Shown piece after piece: positions 15,728 through 24,621 of a DNA stretch of 40,297 bases (the first letter of the stretch is position 1; every line of letters starts with the position of its first letter). A program made the position numbers and the translations under genes. Below the pieces are notes generated by a model. The model was given only the letters and a program-made list of their open reading frames with translations. It did not search any database and was not told where the DNA came from. This DNA is from an uncultured Dysosmobacter sp. (GTDB taxonomy: Bacteria; Bacillota; Clostridia; Oscillospirales; Oscillospiraceae): assembly GCA_934504065.1 (NCBI GenBank), contig CAKSVQ010000008.1, positions 1-40,297 on the forward strand, read 5' to 3'.

Positions 15728-16642
15728 GTGAATTTTTTAGATGTATTCGGGGAAATGCTGGTCATCTTATTCTGCATGGCCGCAGGTTTCCTTTCTCATA
15801 AGCTGGGGTATCTGGGCGGCGGCACGGACAGGGGGCTTTCCAAGCTGATCCTGAACGTGACCATGCCGTGCCTGATCATAGGTTCGGTGGCCACAGGAGA
15901 CACATTGCCTGAGGCCGGGGAAATTCTGACCGTTTTAAAGGTCGCCGCCGTGTATTACGGGCTGGGGCTGCTCTCCGCCGCCTTTGTGCCCAAGCTGCTG
16001 GGCGGAACGGACAAGCAGCAGGGCGTGTGGCGCTATACGCTGGTGTTTTCCAACATGGCGTTCATCGGCTATCCGGTGTCGGTGGCGCTGTTCGGGCCGG
16101 AGGCCCTCTTTTACGCAGTGATCCTTGTGATGCCCTTCAACCTGCTGTCCTATTCTCTGGGGCCGCTGATGCTGGCCGGACAGGCAAAGTTCCGCTGGCA
16201 GCAGCTTACGTCCCCGTGCATCGTCGCCTCGGTGGCGGCGCTGGTGGTGGCGCTGGGCCGCATCCGCCTGCCTGCCATCGCGGGGGAGTGCCTGAACCTT
16301 GTGGGCGGACTGACCACGCCCCTTTCGCTGCTGGTGGTGGGGTCGCTGCTGGCAGAGCTTCCTTTCCGGCAGGCCTTCACCTCGCCCCGGCTGTGGGCGC
16401 TGATGGCGGTGCGGCTTCTGGCGCTGCCTGCCGTGCTGTGGCTGCTGCTGGGCTGGACGGGCATCGGCACGCCGCTGGTGGCGGGCATCGCCGTGATCCT
16501 CATGGCCATGCCTACGGCGGTCAACGGCAGTATGCTGGCCATGGAGTACGGCGGCGATACCGAGTGCATGGCCCAGAGCATCTTTTTGACTACGCTGATG
16601 TCCATTGTGACCATCCCGGTTCTGGCGGCAGTATTACTGTAA
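15728..16642 (+). CDS. AEC-family (auxin efflux carrier-like) transporter
   Basis: A 304-residue membrane protein with about ten hydrophobic segments, in the fold of the AEC/bile-acid-type permeases. Typical segments are LSKLILNVTMPCLI, FSNMAFIGYPV and LLVVGSLLAE, with MAMPTAVNGSMLAMEYGGD near the C-terminus. Substrates of bacterial members include malate and other organic acids; none can be assigned here. GTG at 15728 is used because it is the first start that keeps the N-terminal segment MNFLDVFGEMLVILFCMAAG; the upstream GAGAGTGGG is a weak ribosome site. It ends ten bases before mutL, with the mutL ribosome site AAGGAGG lying at its stop codon. Confidence 0.87.
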   Translation: MNFLDVFGEMLVILFCMAAGFLSHKLGYLGGGTDRGLSKLILNVTMPCLIIGSVATGDTLPEAGEILTVLKVAAVYYGLGLLSAAFVPKLLGGTDKQQGVWRYTLVFSNMAFIGYPVSVALFGPEALFYAVILVMPFNLLSYSLGPLMLAGQAKFRWQQLTSPCIVASVAALVVALGRIRLPAIAGECLNLVGGLTTPLSLLVVGSLLAELPFRQAFTSPRLWALMAVRLLALPAVLWLLLGWTGIGTPLVAGIAVILMAMPTAVNGSMLAMEYGGDTECMAQSIFLTTLMSIVTIPVLAAVLL

Positions 16643-16652
16643 GGAGGATGCT

Positions 16653-18635
16653 ATGCCCCATATTCAACAATTACCCTCTCATGTGGCCGACCTGATCGCC
16701 GCTGGTGAGGTGGTGGAGCGCCCCGCCAGCGTGGTGAAGGAAGTGGTGGAAAACGCCATCGACGCGGGGGCTTCCGCCGTGGTGGTGGAAATTCGCCGGG
16801 GCGGCATGGGTCTCATCCGGGTGACGGATAACGGCTGCGGCATCGCCCCCGGCGAGCTGCCCACGGCCTTTCTGCGCCACGCCACCAGCAAACTGCGCGG
16901 CGCGGAGGACCTGGGGAGGATCGGCACGCTGGGCTTCCGGGGCGAGGCGCTGGCGGCCATTTCCTCGGTCAGCCGGGTGGACATCCTCACCCGGGAAAAG
17001 GGGGCGGAGAACGGCGCGTCGCTGCATCTGGAGGGCGGCGTCTGCGGTGCTGTGGAAGAGGCCGGAGCGCCGGAGGGTACCACCATCGCCGTGCGCGACC
17101 TGTTTTTCAACACCCCGGCCAGACTGAAATTCATGCGCAAGGACAGCGCTGAGACTGCCGCCGTGGCGGGCTTGATGCAGCATCTGGCACTGAGCCACCC
17201 CGATGTGTCCTTCAAATTCATCAAAGACGGCGTGGAAAGCCTTCACACCCCCGGCGACGGGAAGCTGGAATCCGCCGTTTACGCCGCGCTGGGCCGGGAC
17301 TTTGCCCGGGGGCTGGTGCGTGTGGAGGGCCGGGGCGGCGACATCGCCGTCAGCGGTTATGTCACCGCGCCGCTGATGGGCAGGGGCTCCCGCACCATGC
17401 AGACGTTTTTCGTCAACGGGCGGTTCATCAAGTCCCAGCTGCTGACGGCGGCGCTGGAAGAGGGCTACCGCAACCAGATCATGAAAGGCAAATTCCCCGG
17501 CTGTGTGCTGAATGTCACGCTTCCGGTGACGGCGGTGGACGTGAACGTCCACCCCGCAAAGACACAGGTGAAGTTTGCCCGGGAGCGGGAGGTATTCGAC
17601 GCGGTGTACCACACCGTGTTGGACTGTCTGGATGCGCCCCGCGCCCCGGAGACAGCGGCGAAGCCTGCCGCCCCCGCTGCGGCGCAGCCGCCGCGTGGCG
17701 CGGTCAGTGCCACGCCCGCGCCGCGGCAGGACTTTTTCCGCACCATGGATGCCGCTGCTTTCCGGCAGCAGCAGGCGGAAAAAAGCGGCGCGAAGACGCC
17801 GCCCCCCATGCCCGCGTGGAACACGGAGCTGCGGACGACTGCCCGTGTGGCGGACAGCGCCCCCATAAGGCCTGCCTATCAGGTCCAGCGCCCGGTGGGA
17901 AGCGCCCTTGGAAGGCCGCCGGAGTCGGCGGCAGCGCGGCGGGAAGCACCCGCCGCCCCCGCGCCGGAGCCCGCGCCCCGGCCTATTCCGCCCCGGCCCT
18001 TTGTCCCGGCCATCCCGCCGGAGCAGCAGGAACTGAATTTGCCGGGGCAGACCACGCTGGAGCCGGAAAAGGAGGCCCCGTGGCGCATTGCCGGGGAGGT
18101 GTTGCACACCTACATCGTCTGCGAGAGCGCGGCGGGGGACGTGTGGCTGATCGACAAGCACGCCGCCCATGAGCGGGTGAATTTCGATCGCCTGAAGCAT
18201 GCGAAAACGCCCCCCATGCGCCAAACGCTGCTCCAGCCCATCGCGGCGGAGCTGAGCCGGGAGGACGGGGCGCTGCTGCTGGAGAACCTGCCCCTTTTGG
18301 AACAGTTCGGCTTTGGCTGCGAGGACTTTGGCGACAGCGCCGTGCTGGTGCGGGAGGTCCCGGCGGACATCGACGCGGCCGACGCGGTGGCCACGCTGGA
18401 GGAGTTTGCGGAAAACCTGCGCACGGGCCGCAGCTTGGAGGAAAAGCGGGAAAACCTGCTGCACACCATGGCCTGCAAGGCCGCCATCAAGGGCGGCTGG
18501 ACCAGCGACGAGCGGGAGCTGCGGGTTCTGGTGGACCGGGTGCAAAGCGGCGAGATCCGCTACTGCCCCCATGGCCGCCCCGTGGCGGTGAAGCTGACGA
18601 AATACGAGCTGGAAAAAATGTTCAAACGGGCGTGA
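16653..18635 (+). CDS. mutL: DNA mismatch repair protein MutL
   Basis: A GHKL ATPase that couples MutS recognition to strand incision. The 660-residue product has the N-terminal ATPase motifs VVENAIDAGA, DNGCGI, HATSKL and GTLGFRGEAL. A proline/alanine-rich linker follows at about residues 330-470, then the C-terminal dimerisation domain. That domain keeps the endonuclease-type metal motif as DKHAAHERVNFD from Asp501 (last Glu of the consensus is Asp), together with MACKAAIKGGW and CPHGRP. This is the methylation-independent nicking type of MutL found in Firmicutes. ATG at 16653 follows AAGGAGGATGCT. The linker is compositionally biased, in keeping with the GC-rich genome. Confidence 0.97.
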   Translation: MPHIQQLPSHVADLIAAGEVVERPASVVKEVVENAIDAGASAVVVEIRRGGMGLIRVTDNGCGIAPGELPTAFLRHATSKLRGAEDLGRIGTLGFRGEALAAISSVSRVDILTREKGAENGASLHLEGGVCGAVEEAGAPEGTTIAVRDLFFNTPARLKFMRKDSAETAAVAGLMQHLALSHPDVSFKFIKDGVESLHTPGDGKLESAVYAALGRDFARGLVRVEGRGGDIAVSGYVTAPLMGRGSRTMQTFFVNGRFIKSQLLTAALEEGYRNQIMKGKFPGCVLNVTLPVTAVDVNVHPAKTQVKFAREREVFDAVYHTVLDCLDAPRAPETAAKPAAPAAAQPPRGAVSATPAPRQDFFRTMDAAAFRQQQAEKSGAKTPPPMPAWNTELRTTARVADSAPIRPAYQVQRPVGSALGRPPESAAARREAPAAPAPEPAPRPIPPRPFVPAIPPEQQELNLPGQTTLEPEKEAPWRIAGEVLHTYIVCESAAGDVWLIDKHAAHERVNFDRLKHAKTPPMRQTLLQPIAAELSREDGALLLENLPLLEQFGFGCEDFGDSAVLVREVPADIDAADAVATLEEFAENLRTGRSLEEKRENLLHTMACKAAIKGGWTSDERELRVLVDRVQSGEIRYCPHGRPVAVKLTKYELEKMFKRA

Positions 18636-18671
18636 AGCCCTTTATTGACCGGATCAAGGAGGAGCGATACG

Positions 18672-19265
18672 ATGAAATTGCTGTTTGTAAACTGCTGTAT
18701 CAGCCAGCGGGGGCAGGGCTCCCGCACCCATGCGCTGGCGCAGGCGTTTGTGGACCGATTCTGCGAAACACACCCGGGCACCGAGGTGGAAACGGTGACG
18801 CCGGAGACGCTGCTGGCGCTGAAGCCCTTTAACGTGGAAATGCTCAACGAGCGGGACGCGCTGGCCTCCGTGCAGGCGTGGGACGCCCCGGTCTATGACC
18901 TTGCCCGCCAGTGGCGCGGGGTGGACGCCATCGTGGTGGCCGCGCCGTTCTGGGATCTGTGCTATCCCACCGCGCTGCGGACGTATATCGAGTATATCTC
19001 CGCTTGCGGGCTGACGTATCACTATGACGAGACGGGCTGCCGCGGCACCTGCTGCGCTTCTAGCCTGACCTATCTCACCTCCGGCGGCGACGTGGAGCAG
19101 GAGGACAGTGTGGGCGTGATCCACTGGCGGCAGCTGGCGGCCATGTTCGGCATCCCCCGGTTCGACTATGTGTTTGCCGGAGGGCTGGACGCCCACCCCG
19201 AAACGGCGCAGGAGCAGCTTGCCGGGGCCTGCGCCCTTGCCCGGACGCTTGCGGAAAACCTGTAA
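18672..19265 (+). CDS. Flavodoxin-fold NAD(P)H-dependent oxidoreductase, first of a tandem pair
   Basis: A 197-residue protein with a flavodoxin-like fold: LLFVNCCISQRGQGSRTHAL forms the first strand and FMN phosphate loop, and IVVAAPFWDLCYPTALRTYIEY matches the flavin-binding region of NAD(P)H:quinone/azoreductase-type enzymes. A TYHYDETGCRGTCCASSLTYLTSGG segment follows. It is notably rich in cysteine. ATG at 18672 follows AAGGAGGAG at nine bases; an in-frame ATG at 18645 has no such site. It is 36 bases after mutL and 49 bases before a closely similar gene. The electron acceptor is unknown. Confidence 0.85.
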   Translation: MKLLFVNCCISQRGQGSRTHALAQAFVDRFCETHPGTEVETVTPETLLALKPFNVEMLNERDALASVQAWDAPVYDLARQWRGVDAIVVAAPFWDLCYPTALRTYIEYISACGLTYHYDETGCRGTCCASSLTYLTSGGDVEQEDSVGVIHWRQLAAMFGIPRFDYVFAGGLDAHPETAQEQLAGACALARTLAENL

Positions 19266-19314
19266 ATCCCGGGGCGCGCGCCCTGAAACCAATCATATCA
19301 AGGAGGAGACTGCC

Positions 19315-19905
19315 ATGTTATTGTTTGTGGACTGCTGTATCAGCTACCGGGGAGACCGCTCCCGAAGCCATGCCCTGTGTGAGGCCTTTCTGGAAAGCTA
19401 TAAAAAGACCCATCCGGCAGAGGACATTGAGGTGGTGAATCTTCAGCGCATGGCCCTCAAGCCCTTCGACCAGATCAGCACCGACGACCGCAACGCTCTG
19501 CGCAACGTCAAGGCCTTTGACGCGCCGATATTCAAGCTGGCGCGGCAGTTCCGCCGGGCCGACCGCATCGTCATCGGCGCGCCGCTGCGGGACCTGACGT
19601 TCCCGGCCATGCTGCGGGTGTACATCGAGTATGTCTGCGTGCGGGAGGTCACCTATCACTACGATGAAAACGGCGTCTGCCGGGGCGACTGCATGGCGGG
19701 CAAGCTGGCCTACCTCACCGTCAGCGGCGGCGAGGAGCAGGCGGAGAACCTGGGCACCGAGTATTGGCGCAGACTCTGCCAGCGCTTCGGCATTCCGGAG
19801 TTTTACCATGTGGAGGCCTACGGGCTGGACACCCGCCCGCAGGAGGGCGGCGCCATCATGGCCGCGGCCTGCGAAAAGGCCCGGGCACTGGTGGAAACAT
19901 TCTGA
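19315..19905 (+). CDS. Flavodoxin-fold NAD(P)H-dependent oxidoreductase, second of a tandem pair
   Basis: A 196-residue protein that parallels its left neighbour along the whole length: LLFVDCCISYRGDRSRSHAL, the DAP-x-x-x-LAR segment, APLRDLTFPAMLRVYIEY, TYHYDENGVCRGDCMAG and YLTVSGGEEQ. The shared motif order and adjacency point to a tandem duplication followed by divergence. The cysteine pair at the N-terminus is kept, while the Cys-Cys of the first protein in RGTCC is a single Cys here. ATG at 19315 follows AAGGAGGAGACTGCC. It ends 23 bases before miaA. The role is unknown; FMN or FAD binding is inferred from the fold. Confidence 0.85.
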   Translation: MLLFVDCCISYRGDRSRSHALCEAFLESYKKTHPAEDIEVVNLQRMALKPFDQISTDDRNALRNVKAFDAPIFKLARQFRRADRIVIGAPLRDLTFPAMLRVYIEYVCVREVTYHYDENGVCRGDCMAGKLAYLTVSGGEEQAENLGTEYWRRLCQRFGIPEFYHVEAYGLDTRPQEGGAIMAAACEKARALVETF

Positions 19906-19928
19906 GAAAACCGGAGAGGAGGGAGATC

Positions 19929-20873
19929 ATGCCACCGAAGATCGTCTGCGTTGTGGGCCCCACGGCCTGCGGCAAGACCACGCTGGGCGTGCGCATCGCC
20001 CAGCGCTGTAACGGGGAAGTGGTCTCCGCCGATTCCATGCAGATCTACCGGGGCATGACCATCGGCACCGCCGCCCCCACCGCAGAAGAGATGGAGGGCG
20101 TTCCCCACCACATGGTGGCGGTGGCCGACCCTTCCGAGCAGTGGTCCGCCGCCCGCTATGCCGAAACGGCCATCCCCATTGTGGACGACATTCTGCGCCG
20201 CGGCAGGCTCCCGGTGCTGGTGGGCGGCACGGGGCTGTGGCTGGACGCGGTGGTCCGGGGCCACGGCTTTGCCGGGGGCTGCGCCGGGGGCCGGGTACGC
20301 GGGGAATTGCAGGCGCGGCTGGAGCGGGAGGGCATTGCCCCGCTGCTGGAGGAGCTGCGCCGAATCGACCCGGAGACTGCCGCCCGGCTGCACATCGCCG
20401 ATGAAAAGCGCATCCTCCGGGCGCTGGAGGTCTATTATGAAACGGGGGAGACCATCTCCGCCCACAATGCCGCCACCCGCGCCCTGCCGTCCCGATATGA
20501 CGCGGTGTGGATCGGCCTGCGCTTTGCGGACCGACAGGAGATGAAGGCCCTGATCGACCGCCGAGTGGATAACATGGCCGAGGCGGGACTGGTGGAGGAG
20601 GTGGAGCGGCTGCTGGCAAGCGGCCTGCCCCGCAGCGCCACCGCCCTGCAGGCCATCGGCTATAAGGAGTTTCTGGCAGTGGCCGACGGCACGGCCACCG
20701 TGGAAGAGGCGCTGGCCGAGGTGAAGCTGCGCTCGCGGCAGTATGCCAAGCGGCAGCTCACCTGGCTGCGGCGCAACCCGGCCATCCACTGGATCGAGTG
20801 GAAGGGCGGGCGCGATTTTGATCGTGCCGTGCAGATTTCGACAGAAATCCTGACCGCTGAGGGCGTATGCTAG
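19929..20873 (+). CDS. miaA: tRNA dimethylallyltransferase
   Basis: Transfers the dimethylallyl group from DMAPP to A37 of tRNAs that read UNN codons, producing the substrate of MiaB. The 314-residue product has the P-loop GPTACGKTT (residues 10-18), the DSMQIYRGMTIGTA segment that contacts A37, VGGTGLWLDAVV, and the C-terminal GYKEF...RSRQYAKRQLTWLRR region. ATG at 19929 follows GGAGAGGAGGGAG. miaA is followed by hfq, the arrangement seen in many bacteria; a short hairpin (20881-20898) lies between them. Confidence 0.96.
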   Translation: MPPKIVCVVGPTACGKTTLGVRIAQRCNGEVVSADSMQIYRGMTIGTAAPTAEEMEGVPHHMVAVADPSEQWSAARYAETAIPIVDDILRRGRLPVLVGGTGLWLDAVVRGHGFAGGCAGGRVRGELQARLEREGIAPLLEELRRIDPETAARLHIADEKRILRALEVYYETGETISAHNAATRALPSRYDAVWIGLRFADRQEMKALIDRRVDNMAEAGLVEEVERLLASGLPRSATALQAIGYKEFLAVADGTATVEEALAEVKLRSRQYAKRQLTWLRRNPAIHWIEWKGGRDFDRAVQISTEILTAEGVC

Positions 20874-20880
20874 CCTAAAG

Positions 20881-20898
20881 CGGACGAGATATCGTCCG
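20881..20898 (+). other. Small hairpin between miaA and hfq
   Basis: CGGACGA (20881-20887) pairs with TCGTCCG (20892-20898) around a GATA loop. It has no T-run, so it is not a clear terminator; it could separate miaA and hfq mRNA segments or be an hfq leader element. Confidence 0.35.
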
Positions 20899-20925
20899 GT
20901 AAACAAGAAAAAAGGAGCGGACGGT

Positions 20926-21159
20926 ATGTTGAACAAAGCGAATTTGCAGGATATTTTTCTTCTTCGGGTCAAGCGGGACCGGGTGCCCGTGACCATGTTT
21001 TTGATGAACGGCTTTCAGATGCGGGGCGTCATCACGGGGTTTGACGCCTTTGTGGTGGTGCTGGACAGTGAGGGCCGCCAACAGGTGATCTATAAGCACG
21101 CGATCTCTACCATTGCGCCGCTGCGGAACGTGGAGTTGGGGGAGGAGCCTTCCGTGTAA
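20926..21159 (+). CDS. hfq: RNA chaperone Hfq
   Basis: A 77-residue Sm-like protein that forms a hexameric ring and binds small RNAs and A-rich sequences. The Sm1 part is LQDIFLLRVKRDRVPVTMFLMNGFQMRGVITGFDAFVVVLDS, and the Sm2 part is QQVIYKHAISTIAP, with the YKHAIST signature of Hfq. The C-terminal tail is very short (about ten residues), as in Firmicutes. ATG at 20926 follows AAAAAAGGAGCGGACGGT. It is followed by a long stem-loop at 21194-21230. Confidence 0.96.
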   Translation: MLNKANLQDIFLLRVKRDRVPVTMFLMNGFQMRGVITGFDAFVVVLDSEGRQQVIYKHAISTIAPLRNVELGEEPSV

Positions 21160-21193
21160 GGCCCCCGCCCGCCCCGCTCCGGGCGGATAACAG

Positions 21194-21230
21194 CTTGTCG
21201 AAAAAGTGGCGAAGCCGTTTTTTCGACAGG
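21194..21230 (+). repeat. Palindromic stem-loop after hfq (AAGTGGC-type element)
   Basis: A 17-base-pair stem (21194-21210 with 21214-21230, three G-T pairs) around a GAA loop, with core CGAAAAAGTGGC / GCCGTTTTTTCG. It resembles the stem at 28170-28196 downstream of lepA in sequence as well as shape. It lacks a clean T-run after the stem, but the T-rich right arm may still act in termination or mRNA protection. Confidence 0.6.
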
Positions 21231-21247
21231 CTGAAATGGAGTATTCT

Positions 21248-22540
21248 ATGAAAAACAATTCTCTTGGCACAAAGCTCCTGATGACCGCGGTCACGCTGGT
21301 GCTGCTGGCCTATTTCGGGCTTCAGGCGTATAACTATTTTTCCTCCCCGCTGATGACCACGCTGGTATATAACTATCAGGTGGAAGAGAGCGTGAGCCTT
21401 TCCGGCTTTGTGGTGCGGCAGGAGCAGCTGCTCACCGACGAGGGCAGCGGCCTTCTGCGCCTGCAGCGGGAAGAGGGCGAGCGGGTCAGCCGGGGCGGCG
21501 CGGTGGCGTCGGTCTACGCCGATCAGGCGTCGCTGGACCGACAGACGGAGATCGCCGCGCTGGAGAGCCGCATCGAGCAGATCCGCTATGCCCAGGAGGC
21601 CAGCGACAGCTCCGAGGCCTCGAAAAAGCTGGACGCGCAGATCCTCAGCAGCATTGTGAACCAGCGCAGGTGCCTTGCCGCCGACCAGCTGGCAAAGGCC
21701 GATAATTATGGCAGCAAGCTCAGGGCGCTGGTGCTCAAGCGGGACTATACTTATACCGGGAGTGAGGACCTCACCGGGCAGTTGGAGACCTTACAGGCCC
21801 AGCTCAAGGACCTCCGGGCCCAGAGCGTGTCCTCCGTGCGTACCATTACGGCTCCGGCCTCCGGGCTGTACTCCGCCGTGGTGGATGGATATGAGTCCGT
21901 GCTCACGCCGGAGATGCTCTCCTCCCTCACGCCCTCCGCCCTCAGCGCGCTGCGCCCGGCGGAGGTCAGCTCCTCCGGTGTGGGGAAGCTGATCCTGGGC
22001 GACACGTGGTACTATGCCGCCGCCATGCCGGTCTCGGACGCGGAAAAGCTGAAAGAGCGGTCCGACGCCCTGCAAAGCGCGGGCAAAACGTTGACGCTGC
22101 GCTTTGCCAAAAGCGTGGAGCGGGACCTTCCGGTCAGCGTTTTGTCGCTGGGGGAGGCGGAGAACGGCCGCTGCGTGGTGGTGTTCCAGAGCCGGAGCTA
22201 CCTTGCCCAGCTGACGCTGCTGCGCCAGCAGAGCGCGGAGGTGATCTGGGACAGTGCGGAGGGCATCCGTGTGCCCAAGGAGGCGCTGCGGGTGGACACC
22301 CAGACCACCGAGCAGGAGGACGGACAGAGTACCGAGACCCGCACCACCGGGGTTTACTGCGTGGTGGGCATGGAGGCCCGGTTCAAGCCGGTGGAGGTGC
22401 TGTATAACGGCAGCAGCTTCCTGCTGGTCCGCGCCGCCGCCCCAGAGGACCGGGAAAATCTGCGGCTGCGGCCGGGGGACGAGGTCATCATCACGGCAAC
22501 CGACCTGTATGACGGAAAGGTCATCGGGCAAAAGGGATAG
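21248..22540 (+). CDS. HlyD-like single-pass membrane protein with lipoyl-type hairpin
   Basis: A 430-residue protein with one N-terminal membrane anchor (about residues 8-26) and a large outer part. The order resembles membrane-fusion (HlyD-type) proteins: VSLSGFVVRQEQLLTDEGSGLLRLQREEGERVSRGGAVASVY is a lipoyl-like half, then a helical hairpin at about 88-195, then the second half with TITAPASGLYSAVVDGYE. Beta-barrel segments follow, including IRVPKEALRV and LRLRPGDEVIIT. No transporter partner is encoded nearby; the gene lies directly before yggS-sepF-divIVA, a context that suggests a role at the cell envelope during division. ATG at 21248 is preferred over 21236 because GGAG lies six bases before it. 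Confidence 0.75.
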   Translation: MKNNSLGTKLLMTAVTLVLLAYFGLQAYNYFSSPLMTTLVYNYQVEESVSLSGFVVRQEQLLTDEGSGLLRLQREEGERVSRGGAVASVYADQASLDRQTEIAALESRIEQIRYAQEASDSSEASKKLDAQILSSIVNQRRCLAADQLAKADNYGSKLRALVLKRDYTYTGSEDLTGQLETLQAQLKDLRAQSVSSVRTITAPASGLYSAVVDGYESVLTPEMLSSLTPSALSALRPAEVSSSGVGKLILGDTWYYAAAMPVSDAEKLKERSDALQSAGKTLTLRFAKSVERDLPVSVLSLGEAENGRCVVVFQSRSYLAQLTLLRQQSAEVIWDSAEGIRVPKEALRVDTQTTEQEDGQSTETRTTGVYCVVGMEARFKPVEVLYNGSSFLLVRAAAPEDRENLRLRPGDEVIITATDLYDGKVIGQKG

Positions 22541-22570
22541 AGAATTAAGAAAAAGAGAGGCTTGAGAACT

Positions 22571-23263
<693 letters not shown>

Positions 23264-23289
23264 GGGAGCGCCTCAAGGAGGATGAGAGC

Positions 23290-23730
23290 ATGAGCATTAT
23301 TGATGAACTGAAAAAGCTGACCCACACCTATGAGGATGAGGACGAGGAATTTGAAGAGCTGGAAGAGCCCGCCCGCACCGGACGGGACGCCTTCGAGGAC
23401 CGCCGGGTCAAATCCGAGGAGCGGCGCAATAAGGTGGTCAACATCCACGCCACCACCCAGCTGAAGGTGGTGCTGGTCAAGCCGGAGCGGTTCGAGGCCG
23501 CCTCGGAGATCGCTGACCAGCTCAAGGACAAGCGGACGGTGGTTTTGAATCTGGAATCCACCAATAAGGACATTGCACGCCGCCTGATCGACTTTCTTTC
23601 CGGCGTGGCCTATGCCGGAGAGGGCAAGATCAAGCGCATTGCCGCCAATACCTACATCATCACGCCCTACCATGTGGATATTGAGGGCGATCTGATCGAC
23701 GAGCTGGAAAATAACGGGCTTTATTTTTAA
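23290..23730 (+). CDS. sepF: Cell division protein SepF
   Basis: A membrane-binding protein that aligns FtsZ filaments and helps septum formation. The 146-residue product has an N-terminal amphipathic segment MSIIDELKKLTHTY, an acidic linker (EDEDEEFEELEEP), and the conserved globular domain KVVNIHATTQLKVVLVKPERFEAASEIADQLKDKRTVVLNL...RRLIDFLSGVAYA...IAANTYIITP. ATG at 23290 follows AAGGAGGATGAGAGC. The usual ylmG and ylmH genes found between sepF and divIVA in Bacillus are absent here. A stem-loop with a T-run follows the gene. Confidence 0.96.
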   Translation: MSIIDELKKLTHTYEDEDEEFEELEEPARTGRDAFEDRRVKSEERRNKVVNIHATTQLKVVLVKPERFEAASEIADQLKDKRTVVLNLESTNKDIARRLIDFLSGVAYAGEGKIKRIAANTYIITPYHVDIEGDLIDELENNGLYF

Positions 23731-23750
23731 AACCTGAACGGATTTCATAC

Positions 23751-23789
23751 CTTTCGCGTCTGCGGACGCGAAACTCTGCGAGACTTTTT
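23751..23789 (+). repeat. Dispersed stem-loop repeat, copy B, acting as probable terminator after sepF
   Basis: A 9-base hairpin TTTCGCGTC (23752-23760) / GACGCGAAA (23765-23773) with a TGCG loop, then CTCTGCGAGAC and TTTTT. It is the inverted copy of 1193-1231: 32 identical bases, one mismatch, then the same C-T-run. In this orientation it lies between sepF and divIVA and could end or attenuate transcription. Confidence 0.7.
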
Positions 23790-23839
23790 GATAAGCTGTT
23801 TTACTTCTGAGAAATACATACGGGGGGTAACAAGGGATT

Positions 23840-24544
23840 ATGCTGACACCGCAGGAGGTCTCCACCCACGCCTTTACCAAGGCGGTCATGGGCGGATACA
23901 ATATGGCCATGGTCGATGAGTTCCTCGACGAGCTGACCGACGATTACACGGCCCTTTATAAGGAAAACGCGGCGCTGAAGGCCAAGCTGAAGGTGCTGGT
24001 GGAAAAGGTGGAGGAATACCGCTCCACAGAGGACGCCATGCGCGCCACGCTGCTCACGGCGCAGAAAATGGCCGATTCCATTGTGCACGAGGCCGAGGAA
24101 AAGCGGGATCAGTTGCTGGCGCAGGCCGAGTCCGGCGCCCGGGAAAAGGTGGAGGGCTACCGCCGGGAGCTTGGCGACGCGGAAGAGCGCCTGCGGCAGG
24201 GCCAGCTGGAGCTTTCCAAGTTCATTGCCGCCACCCGGAACCTGTGCAGTCAGGAGCTGAGCTTCCTTGAAAAGCTGCCCCAGCTCCCCGTGTCGGAGAG
24301 CGCGCCTGCAAGCAGCGCCCCGGTGGAGGAGATCGAAGAAAAGGTGATGGCCTCCTTTGAAGAGCCTGCCCAGCCCCAGAGCGACGCTGCGCCTGTTGCT
24401 GAGGAGAGCCCGGAAAAGCCTGCGGAAAAAGTGGAGACCGCCTATCCGGAGGGCGACCCCTTTGCGCGCCACGAGGATCTGGAGGCGACCCGCCGGATCA
24501 ATCTGGACGACCTGAAGTTTGGCCGCAACTATACCGGGGAGTAA
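23840..24544 (+). CDS. divIVA: DivIVA-family coiled-coil protein
   Basis: A cell-pole and septum scaffold that senses negative membrane curvature. The 234-residue product starts with the DivIVA membrane-binding domain, MLTPQEVSTHAFTKAVMGGYNMAMVDEFLDELTDDYTALYKEN (compare the F-x-x-x-x-x-GY pattern). A coiled coil at about 40-140 follows, then a long acidic, Pro/Ala/Glu-rich C-terminal tail that is probably disordered. ATG at 23840 follows AACAAGGGATT. The gene closes the hfq-HlyD-yggS-sepF-divIVA stretch and is followed by a terminator. DivIVA paralogues with other names (GpsB-like) are shorter, so DivIVA is the better call. Confidence 0.93.
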   Translation: MLTPQEVSTHAFTKAVMGGYNMAMVDEFLDELTDDYTALYKENAALKAKLKVLVEKVEEYRSTEDAMRATLLTAQKMADSIVHEAEEKRDQLLAQAESGAREKVEGYRRELGDAEERLRQGQLELSKFIAATRNLCSQELSFLEKLPQLPVSESAPASSAPVEEIEEKVMASFEEPAQPQSDAAPVAEESPEKPAEKVETAYPEGDPFARHEDLEATRRINLDDLKFGRNYTGE

Positions 24545-24559
24545 ATAATGACTTTGTGT

Positions 24560-24584
24560 AAAAGCGGCCGTAAGAGCCGCTTTT
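24560..24584 (+). terminator. Intrinsic terminator after divIVA
   Basis: AAAAGCGGC (24560-24568) pairs with GCCGCTTTT (24576-24584) around a seven-base loop; the stem itself ends in T's. Confidence 0.75.
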
Positions 24585-24621
24585 GCGCTATCCTGCCGGA
24601 CTGTCAAGGAGGAATGCCGCT

